Source: Clostridiaceae bacterium M8S5
Lineage (GTDB): Bacteria > Bacillota > Clostridia > Tissierellales > MCWD3
DNA length: 64,000 bases
Assembly: GCA_029227815.1 (NCBI GenBank)
Contig: CP118523.1
Location: 310,001-374,000 of the forward strand
Direction of reading: 5' to 3'
Position 1 is the first letter of the stretch, and the number at the start of each line of letters is the position of its first letter. Below the pieces are notes generated by a model. It was not told where the DNA came from, did not search any database, and saw nothing but the letters and a program-made list of their open reading frames with translations. Both the position numbers and the translations under genes were made by a program. This document shows, in pieces, positions 17,566 through 26,512 of this stretch.

Positions 17566-18276
17566 ATGAATTTAGTGACTATTTCAGGGCCTCCTTCTTC
17601 TGGAAAAACTTCAGTAATACTAAAAGCAATTGATGCAATCAAAAAAAGAGGGTTAAAAGTAGGTGTAGTTAAATTTGATTGCTTATATACAGATGATGAT
17701 GTGCTGTACGAAAAAGCTGGGATACCTGTAAAGAAAGGATTATCTGGTTCATTGTGTCCAGACCATTATTTTGCAAGTAATATTGAAGAAGTTACAAAAT
17801 GGGGAGTAAAGGAGAAGTTCGACCTTCTTATAACAGAGAGTGCAGGACTATGTAATAGATGTTCACCATATATGAAAGGAATAAAAGCAGTATGTATAAT
17901 AGATAATCTAAGTGGTATTAATACACCAAAGAAAATAGGTCCAATGTTAAAAACAGCAGATATTATTGTTATAACTAAAGGCGATATAGTGTCACAAGCA
18001 GAAAGAGAGGTTTTTGCATCCAGAGTAAACTCAGTGAACCCTCAAGCGACAATAATTTTTGTAAACGGATTGACTGGGCAAGGTGCTTTTGAGCTAAGTA
18101 CGCTAGTATATGACAAAGATGAAAATATAGAAACTGTCAAAGGTAGAGAACTAAAATTCCCTATGCCATCAGCGTTATGTTCATATTGTTTGGGTGAAAC
18201 AAGAATAGGGGAGGAGTACCAAATGGGTAATGTCAGAAAAATGAAAATGGGTGATAAAGATGATAAGCATAAATAA
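17566..18276 (+). CDS. G3E-family (HypB/UreG/CobW-like) GTPase
   Basis: Walker A is GPPSSGKTS at the extreme N-terminus. A switch-like ESAGLCNRCSPY and a TKGD base-recognition motif follow, the layout of G3E metallochaperone GTPases. Cysteines cluster in SLCPDH, CNRC and a C-terminal CSYC, so a metal or cluster could be held at the nucleotide site. HypB and UreG deliver nickel and CobW-type proteins deliver other metals; the cargo here is unknown. The ATG at 17566 sits behind AAAGGAGATG. It overlaps the downstream ATPase and follows the binding-protein-like gene by two bases, so the three are translated as one unit. Confidence 0.8.
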   Translation: MNLVTISGPPSSGKTSVILKAIDAIKKRGLKVGVVKFDCLYTDDDVLYEKAGIPVKKGLSGSLCPDHYFASNIEEVTKWGVKEKFDLLITESAGLCNRCSPYMKGIKAVCIIDNLSGINTPKKIGPMLKTADIIVITKGDIVSQAEREVFASRVNSVNPQATIIFVNGLTGQGAFELSTLVYDKDENIETVKGRELKFPMPSALCSYCLGETRIGEEYQMGNVRKMKMGDKDDKHK

Positions 18277-19273
18277 ACTTGAAAAAATGAAAATTAAAGA
18301 TTTGGAAAAAAGGTACCCATTTATATTATCTTTTTTTGAAAACAATAAGCTAGATGTTGAAAATCATCAAGAATGTACATTTGAGGAATTTTTAAACTCA
18401 TTTAGTGAAGAAGATATTGAAGAATGGGCAATAGATATACCAAAAATGAGAGCAGATTTAGAAGCATATGTGAATCAGATGGTTGAGTTTTTGGGACTGG
18501 ATAAAGATAGTGTTGATCAGGTAACGATTATAGCTGGTAAAGATAAGCAAGGCAATAAAGAAAATTTTGGAGAACTAGTTATCAATAAGAGTGAAATAGT
18601 TTCTATTGTTGGGCCTACAGGTTCAGGAAAAAGTAGATTGCTAGCAGATATAGAGTGGGCAGCAAATAAAGATACACCTACAGAAAGAGCTATATTGATT
18701 AATGGAGAATTACCAGATAAGAGTATCAGGTTTTCTACAAGTAACAAATTGGTGGCTCAGTTATCACAAAATATGAACTTTGTAATGGACTTAACTGTAA
18801 AGGAATTTCTTGAGTTACATGCCAAAAGTAGAATGATAGATAACGAAGAAGAAGTTATACAGAAAATAATAGAAGCAGCTAATAAGTTGGCTGGCGAGAA
18901 GTTCAATTTAGACACACCAATTACAGGATTAAGTGGAGGACAGTCAAGAGCCTTGATGATAGCTGATACAGCAATACTCAGTACTTCACCCATAGTGCTT
19001 ATAGACGAGATAGAAAATGCAGGAATAGATAGAAAAAGAGCCTTAAATCTACTTGTCAATGAAGAAAAAATAGTCCTTATGGCTACACATGATCCAAGTC
19101 TAGCACTTATGGCAGATAAGAGAATCGTAATAAAAAATGGTGGAATCCACAGTGTTATAGAAACAGGTAGTGACGAAAAAAAAATATTGAGCAAATTGGA
19201 TGAGATAGATCAATTTGTAACAAATATGAGGACTAAATTAAGAAAAGGTGAAATTTTAGAAGTAACTGACTAG
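18260..19273 (+). CDS. ABC-type ATPase with N-terminal ScdA_N-like domain, no cognate permease
   Basis: The ATPase core shows Walker A (GPTGSGKSR), the LSGGQ signature, Walker B (IVLIDEIENA) and the H-loop (MATHDPS). Residues 1-80 (IKDLEKRYPFILSFFENNKL) form an extra helical domain like the one on the binding-protein-like partner. No transmembrane partner is encoded nearby, so this may not be a transporter. A soluble ABC ATPase acting with a GTPase recalls SufC-like cluster-assembly systems. Start is ambiguous between the ATG at 18260 and the GTG at 18251; both overlap the GTPase gene. It belongs to the HcpR-box operon. Confidence 0.78.
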   Translation: MISINKLEKMKIKDLEKRYPFILSFFENNKLDVENHQECTFEEFLNSFSEEDIEEWAIDIPKMRADLEAYVNQMVEFLGLDKDSVDQVTIIAGKDKQGNKENFGELVINKSEIVSIVGPTGSGKSRLLADIEWAANKDTPTERAILINGELPDKSIRFSTSNKLVAQLSQNMNFVMDLTVKEFLELHAKSRMIDNEEEVIQKIIEAANKLAGEKFNLDTPITGLSGGQSRALMIADTAILSTSPIVLIDEIENAGIDRKRALNLLVNEEKIVLMATHDPSLALMADKRIVIKNGGIHSVIETGSDEKKILSKLDEIDQFVTNMRTKLRKGEILEVTD

Positions 19274-19328
19274 TTCATGGAATTGAAAAAACTAAAAAAT
19301 ATTAAAAATCAGGAGAGGTGGAGTATAA

Positions 19329-19571
19329 ATGCACGAAGGATGTAGTGGAAGCTTTGAAAATGGTAAACAAATAGTAGATAAAATTAGAATGATGGGATTT
19401 GACAAACAATCTTTACCTATGCCATTCGAGATAGAATGTAAAGGATGCGAAAAAACTTTTGAGATGAATACTTTTGAAGACAAATGCCCTCACTGTGGTA
19501 TGGTTCATGGAGTGACACCTTGCCATGCTTTTGATCCAGCTAATGTAAAAGCAGCAGGTAAAGATTATTAA
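19329..19571 (+). CDS. Small zinc-ribbon protein
   Basis: This 80-residue protein contains ECKGCEKTF and KCPHCGMVHG, two CxxC knuckles forming a zinc ribbon. Additional Cys residues lie near both ends. The strong AGGAGAGGTGG site gives the ATG at 19329. It is placed 55 bases after the ATPase and before hcp's own promoter, so it is likely the last gene of the operon. A scaffold or metal-relay role for Hcp maturation is possible; nothing in the sequence proves it. Confidence 0.7.
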   Translation: MHEGCSGSFENGKQIVDKIRMMGFDKQSLPMPFEIECKGCEKTFEMNTFEDKCPHCGMVHGVTPCHAFDPANVKAAGKDY

Positions 19572-19584
19572 AAAATATAAAAAT

Positions 19585-19627
19585 GGTAACATGAGATACC
19601 GAAATAATACCTAAAATGGCTTATTAT
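19585..19627 (+). promoter_or_regulatory. HcpR-like box 3 and -10 element of hcp
   Basis: GGTAACATGAGATACC (19585-19600), a 21-base gap, then TATTAT (19622-19627). It matches box 2 at 14 of 16 positions and shares the flanking AAAT and GAA bases. Confidence 0.78.
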
Positions 19628-19676
19628 AGAGATAGAAAAAATAATTTGAATATGATTTTTAAAGGGAGGTTTTCAA

Positions 19677-21320
19677 ATGAGTATGTTTTGCTATCAATGT
19701 CAGGAAACTGCAAAAGGAACAGGTTGTACAATTAAGGGTGTCTGTGGTAAAACTGAGGTAGTTTCAAATTTACAAGATTTAATGATTTATACATTAAAGG
19801 GTATCGCAATATTACAACAAAAAGGATTAGAGAAAGGAATCAGATTTCCTAAAGCAAATCACTTTATGCTAAATGGTCTATTTATGACGATTACAAATGC
19901 CAATTTTGATGATAATGCTTTTGTTGTTAAAATAAAAGAAGCGTTAGCGCTAAGAGAAGAAATTAGAGGAGAACTAGTAGCAAAAGGAGTAGTATTAGGA
20001 GAATTGCATGATGCTGCAACATTTGTAGCTAATAGTGATTCAGAAATCAAAGCAAAAGCTGATTCTATTGAAGTAAGTATACTAGCTACTGAGAATGAAG
20101 ATGTACGTTCATTAAGAGAGCTAATAGTATACGGAGTTAAAGGTATGGCTGCGTATGCAGATCATGCACTGACTTTAGGAAAAGAAAATGAAGAAGTTTA
20201 TGATTTTATAATAAAAGCTTTAGTTGCAACATTAGATGATAGTTTAAGCGCAGATGAATTAGTGGCATTAACTTTAGAAGCAGGTAAATTTGGAGTAGAT
20301 ACAATGGCTATGCTAGATGCTGCTAATACAGGAGCTTATGGAAATCCAGAGATTACAGAAGTAAATATCGGGGTTAGAAACAATCCAGCGATATTAATAT
20401 CAGGACATGATTTAAAAGACTTAGAGGAACTATTAGAGCAAACAAAAGGAACAGGAGTAGATGTGTATACACATGGAGAAATGTTACCAGCACACTATTA
20501 TCCATTCTTCAAGAAATATGAAAACTTCATAGGAAATTATGGTAATGCATGGTGGAAGCAAAATGAAGAATTCAACACATTTAATGGACCGATTCTTTTC
20601 ACTACTAACTGTATTATACCACCAAAAGATAGTTATGCTGATAGAGTGTATACAACTGGAGCTACTGGTTACCCAGGTTTTAAACACATTGAATCTGTTG
20701 GTGGTAAGAAAGATTTCACAGAAATAATAGAGCATGCTAAAAAATTACCATCACCAACAGAAATAGAGAATGGTAAAATCGTCGGTGGATTTGCACATGC
20801 ACAAGTATTTGCTTTAGCTGATAAGGTAGTAGAAGCAGTTAAAACAGGTGCAATCAAGAAGTTCTTTGTAATGGCTGGTTGTGATGGAAGAATGAAATCA
20901 AGAAGTTACTACGAAGATTTTGCAGAAAAATTACCAAAAGACACTGTAATATTAACAGCTGGATGTGCTAAATACAGATACAATAAGCTTGATTTAGGCG
21001 ATATTGGTGGAATACCAAGAGTACTAGATGCTGGTCAATGTAATGATTCATATTCATTAGCAGTAATAGCACTTAAACTAAAAGAAGTATTTGAATTAGA
21101 AGATGTAAATGAACTACCGATAGCATACAATATTGCATGGTATGAGCAAAAAGCAGTAATAGTATTACTAGCATTACTATATCTAGGGGTAAAAAACATA
21201 CACTTAGGGCCAACATTGCCAGGATTTTTATCTCCAAATGTAGCTAAAGTACTAGTTGAGAACTTTGGAATAGGTGGAATAGGAACTGTAAAAGAAGACT
21301 TAGAAATGTTTTTAGGATAG
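19677..21320 (+). CDS. hcp: Hybrid cluster protein (hydroxylamine reductase)
   Basis: The N-terminal [13 protein letters not shown]...GVC gives the CX2CX8CX5C pattern of class I Hcp from strict anaerobes, binding a [4Fe-4S] cluster. Hybrid-cluster ligands are visible in [12 protein letters not shown] (Glu), [13 protein letters not shown] (persulfide Cys), [11 protein letters not shown] and AGQCNDSYS. At 547 residues it is full length. Hcp reduces NO to N2O and hydroxylamine to ammonia in vitro, and protects against nitrosative stress. AAGGGAGG precedes the ATG. Its own HcpR-like promoter and a strong terminator make it monocistronic. Confidence 0.96.
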   Translation: MSMFCYQCQETAKGTGCTIKGVCGKTEVVSNLQDLMIYTLKGIAILQQKGLEKGIRFPKANHFMLNGLFMTITNANFDDNAFVVKIKEALALREEIRGELVAKGVVLGELHDAATFVANSDSEIKAKADSIEVSILATENEDVRSLRELIVYGVKGMAAYADHALTLGKENEEVYDFIIKALVATLDDSLSADELVALTLEAGKFGVDTMAMLDAANTGAYGNPEITEVNIGVRNNPAILISGHDLKDLEELLEQTKGTGVDVYTHGEMLPAHYYPFFKKYENFIGNYGNAWWKQNEEFNTFNGPILFTTNCIIPPKDSYADRVYTTGATGYPGFKHIESVGGKKDFTEIIEHAKKLPSPTEIENGKIVGGFAHAQVFALADKVVEAVKTGAIKKFFVMAGCDGRMKSRSYYEDFAEKLPKDTVILTAGCAKYRYNKLDLGDIGGIPRVLDAGQCNDSYSLAVIALKLKEVFELEDVNELPIAYNIAWYEQKAVIVLLALLYLGVKNIHLGPTLPGFLSPNVAKVLVENFGIGGIGTVKEDLEMFLG

Positions 21321-21347
21321 AAAGATTAGCAATTATTAACAATAAAA

Positions 21348-21386
21348 AGGAACTGTTTAAATTAAACAGTTCCTTTTTATTTTTTT
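21348..21386 (+). terminator. Terminator of hcp
   Basis: AGGAACTGTTTAA (21348-21360) pairs perfectly with TTAAACAGTTCCT (21362-21374), followed by a long T-run. Confidence 0.9.
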
Positions 21387-21451
21387 ATAGTGTAATTTAT
21401 ATACCCTGTATTTTGATTAACCAATGACTTTCCTTAAAATTAAAAAGCAAT

Positions 21452-22054
21452 CTAAGTTTTTTTATTTTTATAGTGTTTTCTTGCTTTTGCTCTATTTCCA
21501 CAGTACTTCATAGAGCACCATTTCCTGCTCTTGTTTTTACTCATGTCTAAAAATAGCCATCCACAACAAGCATCATCGCATAATTTTAATCTATCAAGTT
21601 TATCAGAAGTAAGTAAAGAAACAGCATCCTTAACAATAAATGAAAACATACAATCTAAATCATTAGTGTGATTTTTCTCCCATACAAATGTATTATTTTT
21701 ATACTTTAGCTGTGAAAAAGCCATAGTTTTATTTATCTCGCTGTTGAGAACTTCAATATCACTTTGCTTTGGAGTATTATTAGATATTACCGCAAGAAAT
21801 ATTTTAAATAGAGCTTCTCTTAAGACGATAGCACGTTTTAAAACATTTGATGATTCTATGTTATTTTCATTACCTTTTTTGGTAAGATGATTAGCTACAT
21901 CTATATCTAAAATATTTACTCTAGTACACCATTTAACAAAGTTGTTATAGCTTGTAAATCGCTCTATATACATACTTTCATTAAGGTGATTTTCAATTGT
22001 ATTTACGAAATCAAGACATAATCGTTCTCCGAGAATAACTAAATTTTCTATCAT
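21452..22054 (-). CDS. CGNR zinc-finger / ABATE-domain protein
   Basis: The N-terminal LGERLCLDFVNTI is the ABATE opening. The C-terminus carries the CGNR zinc finger (LCDDACCGWLFLD ... RKWCSMKYCGNRAKARKHY), with two Cys pairs and a basic DNA-binding tail. These are treated as stress-related transcription regulators. The second ATG (22054) is at the proper distance from AAAGGAG; the first (22060) touches it. It is transcribed toward hcp and away from the DUF3795 gene. Confidence 0.88.
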   Translation of the reverse strand: MIENLVILGERLCLDFVNTIENHLNESMYIERFTSYNNFVKWCTRVNILDIDVANHLTKKGNENNIESSNVLKRAIVLREALFKIFLAVISNNTPKQSDIEVLNSEINKTMAFSQLKYKNNTFVWEKNHTNDLDCMFSFIVKDAVSLLTSDKLDRLKLCDDACCGWLFLDMSKNKSRKWCSMKYCGNRAKARKHYKNKKT

Positions 22055-22309
22055 TTTCATTCTCCTTTGATAATAGTATATCTCAGTTTACTATAACATA
22101 TTTGAAATAACGGTTCAATATTATAGTAGTCAGTCATAGTGATGCAAAGTTCCTTTTTTAAATACTGTCATACTCTGAGAACATCTAACTCATTACTTAA
22201 TTTTATATTCTATTAGTTACATAGAGTATTATAACCATCAAAAACAATTTGACAGGTTATAATAAGCGTGTTAAAATTATGATAATAAAATTAAAGGAGG
22301 GACGAATTA

Positions 22310-22672
22310 ATGATAGCTTATTGTGGCATTGATTGTAGTAAGTGTGAAGCTTATTTAGGAACGATTGAGGTAGATCATTCAAAGCTCAAAGAAGTAGGAG
22401 ATGATTTTATAAGTGGAAAGTTCAAACCTGAGGATTGGGTATGCTTAGGATGTAAACCTGAGAATCAACAAATAATCGCTAAATATTGCAAGAAGTGTAC
22501 TGTTAGAACATGTGCTATAGAAAAGGGATTGCAAAACTGTGCTGTGTGTGATAGTTATGAGGGCTGTGAGAAGTTATCGGAGATAATAAAGGAATCTAAT
22601 CCAGATCTTGAAAACAACAATCTTCTTAAAAGAATGAATTTACTTCGTAAGGGATATTTGAATTCAAAATAA
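22310..22672 (+). CDS. DUF3795 cysteine-rich protein
   Basis: This 120-residue protein starts IAYCGIDCSKCEAY and continues with CLGCK, CKKCTVRTCAIEKGLQNCAVCDSY, the ordered Cys pairs of DUF3795. Such proteins probably bind zinc or an Fe-S cluster; their role is unknown. AAAGGAGGG gives the start. It is a standalone gene with a terminator hairpin after it. Confidence 0.8.
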   Translation: MIAYCGIDCSKCEAYLGTIEVDHSKLKEVGDDFISGKFKPEDWVCLGCKPENQQIIAKYCKKCTVRTCAIEKGLQNCAVCDSYEGCEKLSEIIKESNPDLENNNLLKRMNLLRKGYLNSK

Positions 22673-22734
22673 ATAATAAAGAAAATAGAAATATTGAGCC
22701 TTTAACCGAATTATTTTCAACTCTTTTAAAATGT

Positions 22735-22790
22735 AAACACCTATTTTTTAATTTCAATAATGATAAAATAGGTGTTTTAAATTTGTGAAT
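22735..22790 (+). terminator. Terminator after DUF3795 gene
   Basis: AAACACCTATTTT (22735-22747) pairs with AAAATAGGTGTTT (22765-22777), followed by TAAATTT. The rest of 22790-22973 shows nothing I can support. Confidence 0.65.
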
Positions 22791-22973
22791 GGAAAGTAAT
22801 TATTAATAATGAATATAGAGATATACGACAAAACTAAAAATGCTAATATACTTTTTTATATCAGCATGAAGATTCATAAGTATAAAGTTTACTAGTATTC
22901 AAATCTAAATTATTTGGAGCATTTTATTTGAGTAGTTTATTTAATAACATATTAAAATTAACCTGTTATACTT

Positions 22974-23237
22974 ATGAGTTTATATTGGTATTCTTCAAGT
23001 CAATATTTCATCCAGAAAATTCTTGCATCAAAAGACAAAGAAACGGCTGAATTTTCTTATTTGTTCACAGGAGTAAGTTATGTTGTCTATGGAATTATTC
23101 TAGTTATAATTGGATTGGCTGTTTATGGAATAAACCCAAATTCAAACTCGGTAGATAGCGTCTTTCATTCATTAAAAAATAAAGTAACGGGAAGGGCATG
23201 TATGGCCTTTTACGTTTATTTTACACTAAATATATGA
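22974..23237 (+). pseudogene. Remnant of a sodium:solute symporter-like gene
   Basis: The translated stretch YWYSSSQYFIQKILASKDKETA followed by a hydrophobic helix (YVVYGIILVIIGLAVYGINPN) resembles an internal segment of SSS-family symporters, where Q-Y-x-x-Q-x-x-L-x-x-K is common. No ribosome site precedes it, upstream frames are closed, and it covers under one fifth of a normal symporter. The last 30 residues do not fit. I read it as a decayed fragment; a small real membrane protein is less likely. Confidence 0.4.
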
Positions 23238-23445
23238 TTTGAGCGATTTCCCCCTTAACTTAAAATAAACACTAGTTAGCCTTTAATCTTTTTTCGTGAA
23301 TTTAAGAAATATTAATTTTTGCACAAAAATAAAATAATAAGTAAACTCTTCACTGATAATATAATATTTGGTATAATAAAGCTAAAATTACAATGCTTAG
23401 TATAGAGTGCTATTGATATATTTGAATTACTATGGGGGAAAGATG

Positions 23446-25152
23446 ATGAAGATTAATCGATTACTACAAATCATAATACTATTAATAAATAAAAAAGATA
23501 TAACAGTGAGGTATCTAGCCGAGCAATTCAATGTTTCTAAAAAGACAATATATCGTGACCTAGAGACTCTTATAACATCAGGTATACCAGTATGCTATGG
23601 AGAAAATCAAAAGGGAACGGTCTACTTGGTAGAAGGATATTCATTAAAGTATGCATTCTTACCAACTGGTGAGGGAAAACGTATGGTTTTTGATGCCGAA
23701 GCTTTGGGCATGTCAAAAACAATAGATATCAAAAACATGATGAATGATTATAGTGAAGTATGGAAAGCTTTTATAAATCATAGAAATATTAATACATCTC
23801 AAATACGACGTGAGATTCTTCAATCATGGGTAAGATGTCAAGGTCAGAAAGTACGCTTATACGATATTGATATTGAAAGCCTTGTAAAGCCTGATGAATT
23901 TAAAGATTATGTTGTAGAATACCTTGATGAGTGTAAAGAAGAGGGTTTTGAAACATTTAACATAATAGTCAAGAATTTAGATTTAGATATTAGTATATAT
24001 GATGCACATGCTAAGCTTAAATACATCTTTAATGTTAATTATCTATACGAAGATTTATACCCTAAAAAAGGACACATAAAAAATGCGTCTGAAAATGAAG
24101 TAGGGACCAATGCTACGAGCTTAGCTCTTATTGAAAACAAACCATGCATGGTATTTGGACCAGAACATTACAATAATGAGTTCCATAAATACTGTAGTGT
24201 AGCTGCACCAATATACAATAAATCAACAATAATAGGAACAGTAAATGCTTGCTTTGTACACACCTCCATAACAGCTGATACTCTAAATATAATATACAGT
24301 TTAGCGCGACTTTATGAGTTGTTAATTGTCCATAGAGAAAAAACATATACAAACAAAGATCTTCACGAACACTTTGTTAGGTCAAATAAATCACAGAATA
24401 ACGATATAGAGACATTAGATAATATATGGGGAGTATCAAAGAAATGGCAAGTAGTAAAAGATATTGCCAAATCAATGTCAATGCTTGACTGTGCAATGGT
24501 TATAAGTGGAGAAAAAGGGATTGGAAAAAAGACACTAGCTCGTTGTATACATAATGAAAGCAAGAGGAAAAGTGCACCATGTATTATATTTGATTGCAAA
24601 GCATTTAAAGCAGACGCGCTTGAGCGGATAATGTTTGGATGTGAATCATCGTCGTATAATAATGAAGAAAAGGGTATTATAGAGAATGCAACAGGTGGCA
24701 CTCTTATATTGCAGAACATAGAGTATTTATCAACTGATGCACAAAAACAGTTATATAATTTTTTGATTAATGGGAAAATAAGGCGGGTTGGTTCTAAAAA
24801 ATTTTTTAATTTTGATGTGAGAATAATAGTTTGCTATCAAACAAATATAGATGTGCTTATATATGAACCTCTTTGGAATTACTTAAATATTGTGCAGATA
24901 GCAATTCCTCCATTAAGAGAAAGAAAAGAAGATATCCGAAACCTTATAGATAAAAAGATGACATTATCAATAGATCATAAAACAATAAAAAAGAAAGACA
25001 TTTATTATTTAATGGGATATTTAGAATCATATCCTTGGAAAAGAAATATTACTGAATTATTTGATACGTATAAAAGTTTGATTGATTTAGCATCAACTTC
25101 AAAAGAGAAAAATTTAAAGCAACTACTTTTCCAAATAATGAACGATAAATAA
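23446..25152 (+). CDS. HTH-GAF-AAA regulator, AcoR/sigma-54-activator relative lacking GAFTGA
   Basis: Residues 1-60 are a DeoR-like winged helix (VRYLAEQFNVSKKTIYRDLETL). The next part (SWVRCQ and a GAF-like region with ENEVGTNATSLAL) resembles the AcoR sensor. Residues 350-560 are an AAA domain like sigma-54 activators (Walker A GEKGIGKKT, later GGTLILQNIEYL and PPLRERKEDI). The surface loop that should read GAFTGA is SSSYNNEEKG, and the usual C-terminal Fis helix is missing. It probably regulates through its N-terminal HTH, not through sigma-54. ATG 23446 (or 23443) follows GGGGGAAAG. Confidence 0.78.
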   Translation: MKINRLLQIIILLINKKDITVRYLAEQFNVSKKTIYRDLETLITSGIPVCYGENQKGTVYLVEGYSLKYAFLPTGEGKRMVFDAEALGMSKTIDIKNMMNDYSEVWKAFINHRNINTSQIRREILQSWVRCQGQKVRLYDIDIESLVKPDEFKDYVVEYLDECKEEGFETFNIIVKNLDLDISIYDAHAKLKYIFNVNYLYEDLYPKKGHIKNASENEVGTNATSLALIENKPCMVFGPEHYNNEFHKYCSVAAPIYNKSTIIGTVNACFVHTSITADTLNIIYSLARLYELLIVHREKTYTNKDLHEHFVRSNKSQNNDIETLDNIWGVSKKWQVVKDIAKSMSMLDCAMVISGEKGIGKKTLARCIHNESKRKSAPCIIFDCKAFKADALERIMFGCESSSYNNEEKGIIENATGGTLILQNIEYLSTDAQKQLYNFLINGKIRRVGSKKFFNFDVRIIVCYQTNIDVLIYEPLWNYLNIVQIAIPPLRERKEDIRNLIDKKMTLSIDHKTIKKKDIYYLMGYLESYPWKRNITELFDTYKSLIDLASTSKEKNLKQLLFQIMNDK

Positions 25153-25173
25153 CAAAAGAAATGACACAAAAAT

Positions 25174-25224
25174 AAAGACTCAATTAGGCTATTTCATCAA
25201 ATAGCTCTAATAGGGTCTTTTATA
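25174..25224 (+). terminator. Long-stem terminator
   Basis: AAAGACTC... at 25174 pairs with ...GGGTCTTT ending at 25220, with an inner GCTATTT/AAATAGC stem, followed by T-rich sequence. Confidence 0.8.
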
Positions 25225-25348
25225 TTGCTCTTGTACATTTTTTATATTGTTAAAATTCTTTAGTGACATAACGGGGTAAAAACCTAGTGATAATATTTAT
25301 ATACAGTATTGATTTTTATTTTCTAAATAAATTTGAAGGGAGGATATT

Positions 25349-25777
25349 ATGATCAATAATGCCGTATTCTCAGATTTTAATTTTAAATTAGCAATAATAC
25401 AAGAATTAATGTATGAACAAAAAAAGCTGAGCCCACAGTTTGATTTATATGAATTTGTGGAAAATTATAAAGGCAGAGAGATAAATATAGAAGAAGAAGG
25501 ATATGATATAATACCTGAAGTAAAAGAGTATTTTGAAAAGTTAACTGTACCGAAGGAATTATTAGATGATATAACCGATATTTATCAAGATGAAGGCAAT
25601 GATATTTATATGCAGTTATGTCCTTTTTGGAATGGTGGGAATGGAATATTTACTATAGAAACTACAGACGATTTTAGTTTATTATCAAACTTAGAAAGTG
25701 TAACACTATTTTATTATGACAATCCAGACGTATTTAAGGTATTAAGAAAGAAAGGTATTGGAGTTAATTGGCTATAG
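25349..25777 (+). CDS. DUF6892-like protein
   Basis: This 142-residue soluble acidic protein begins with SDFNFKLAIIQELMYEQKKL and contains YEFVENYKGREI, YMQLCPFWNGGNG and a closing VFKVLRKKGI block. I associate this layout with the DUF6892 family, whose function is unknown. GAAGGGAGG gives the start. It stands alone between two terminators. Polymorphic-toxin immunity proteins can look like this, but no toxin gene is beside it. Confidence 0.6.
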   Translation: MINNAVFSDFNFKLAIIQELMYEQKKLSPQFDLYEFVENYKGREINIEEEGYDIIPEVKEYFEKLTVPKELLDDITDIYQDEGNDIYMQLCPFWNGGNGIFTIETTDDFSLLSNLESVTLFYYDNPDVFKVLRKKGIGVNWL

Positions 25778-25792
25778 GTTTATATTTTATGT

Positions 25793-25826
25793 AGGGACTA
25801 TCAAATGAGATATGTTCCTTTTTTTA
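25793..25826 (+). terminator. Terminator after DUF6892-like gene
   Basis: AGGGACTAT (25793-25801) pairs imperfectly with ATATGTTCCT (25810-25819), then seven Ts. Confidence 0.65.
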
Positions 25827-25869
25827 TGTTATAATAATGTTAATTGAAAGTAGAAATTATAAAGGTTGA

Positions 25870-25905
25870 CACTCGGATTAGGCTAAACCTAACAGTTATA
25901 GAGTG
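25870..25905 (+). promoter_or_regulatory. Nested hairpin in leader of acetyltransferase operon
   Basis: CACTC (25870-25874) pairs with GAGTG (25901-25905), and inside it TTAGG (25878-25882) pairs with CCTAA (25888-25892). It ends three bases before AAAGGAG, so it could affect ribosome access. No leader peptide is seen. Confidence 0.35.
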
Positions 25906-25922
25906 CGAAAGGAGCGTGTTTA

Positions 25923-26501
25923 ATGACAGTAGACAAAAAGATCATACTTAGAAATTTTAAAGTAGAGGATATAGACGATTACTATGACTTAATGCATCCT
26001 AGTAGAGAGTATCATAAATTCAATGGCCCGTATTATAAAAAAGCAAATGAAGAAGAACTGAGAGAATACTTAGAAAAAATGAGAAAAAAACTGACAAACA
26101 ATGACAATAGTATACATGAAAAAAAGAAAATAATAGCTGATAAAAATACAGATGAGATTATAGGTGAGGTATCATGGTATTGGAAATCAGAAGAAACGTT
26201 TTGGATGGAAATTGGTATTGTTGTTTTTAATGAAAACTATTGGGGAAAAGGTATAGGATATCAAGCATTACCAATATGGATTGATGAACTGTTTGATCGC
26301 TATAAGAAAATAGTTAGACTAGGGCTTACTACATGGTCAGGAAACAAAAGAATGATGAAGCTAGCACAAAAGATTGGATTTAAGTGTGAAGCTGTTTATA
26401 GAAACGCAAGAATAGTAAAAGGAAAGTATTATGATTCTGTAAGCTATGGAGTTTTACGAGAAGAATGGAATAAGATAGGTAAATTATGTAAAGTACGTTA
26501 A
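25923..26501 (+). CDS. GNAT-family N-acetyltransferase (RimJ/RimL-like)
   Basis: This 192-residue protein has an N-terminal LRNFKVEDIDDYYDLM, a middle strand EIGIVVFNENYWGKGIGYQAL that holds the acetyl-CoA pyrophosphate loop (GKGIGY), and a closing LAQKIGFKCEA. That order is standard for RimJ/L-type acetyltransferases acting on amines or protein N-termini. The substrate is unknown. It is cotranscribed with a second GNAT gene 11 bases downstream. Confidence 0.87.
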   Translation: MTVDKKIILRNFKVEDIDDYYDLMHPSREYHKFNGPYYKKANEEELREYLEKMRKKLTNNDNSIHEKKKIIADKNTDEIIGEVSWYWKSEETFWMEIGIVVFNENYWGKGIGYQALPIWIDELFDRYKKIVRLGLTTWSGNKRMMKLAQKIGFKCEAVYRNARIVKGKYYDSVSYGVLREEWNKIGKLCKVR

Positions 26502-26512
26502 AGGAGGAGAAA

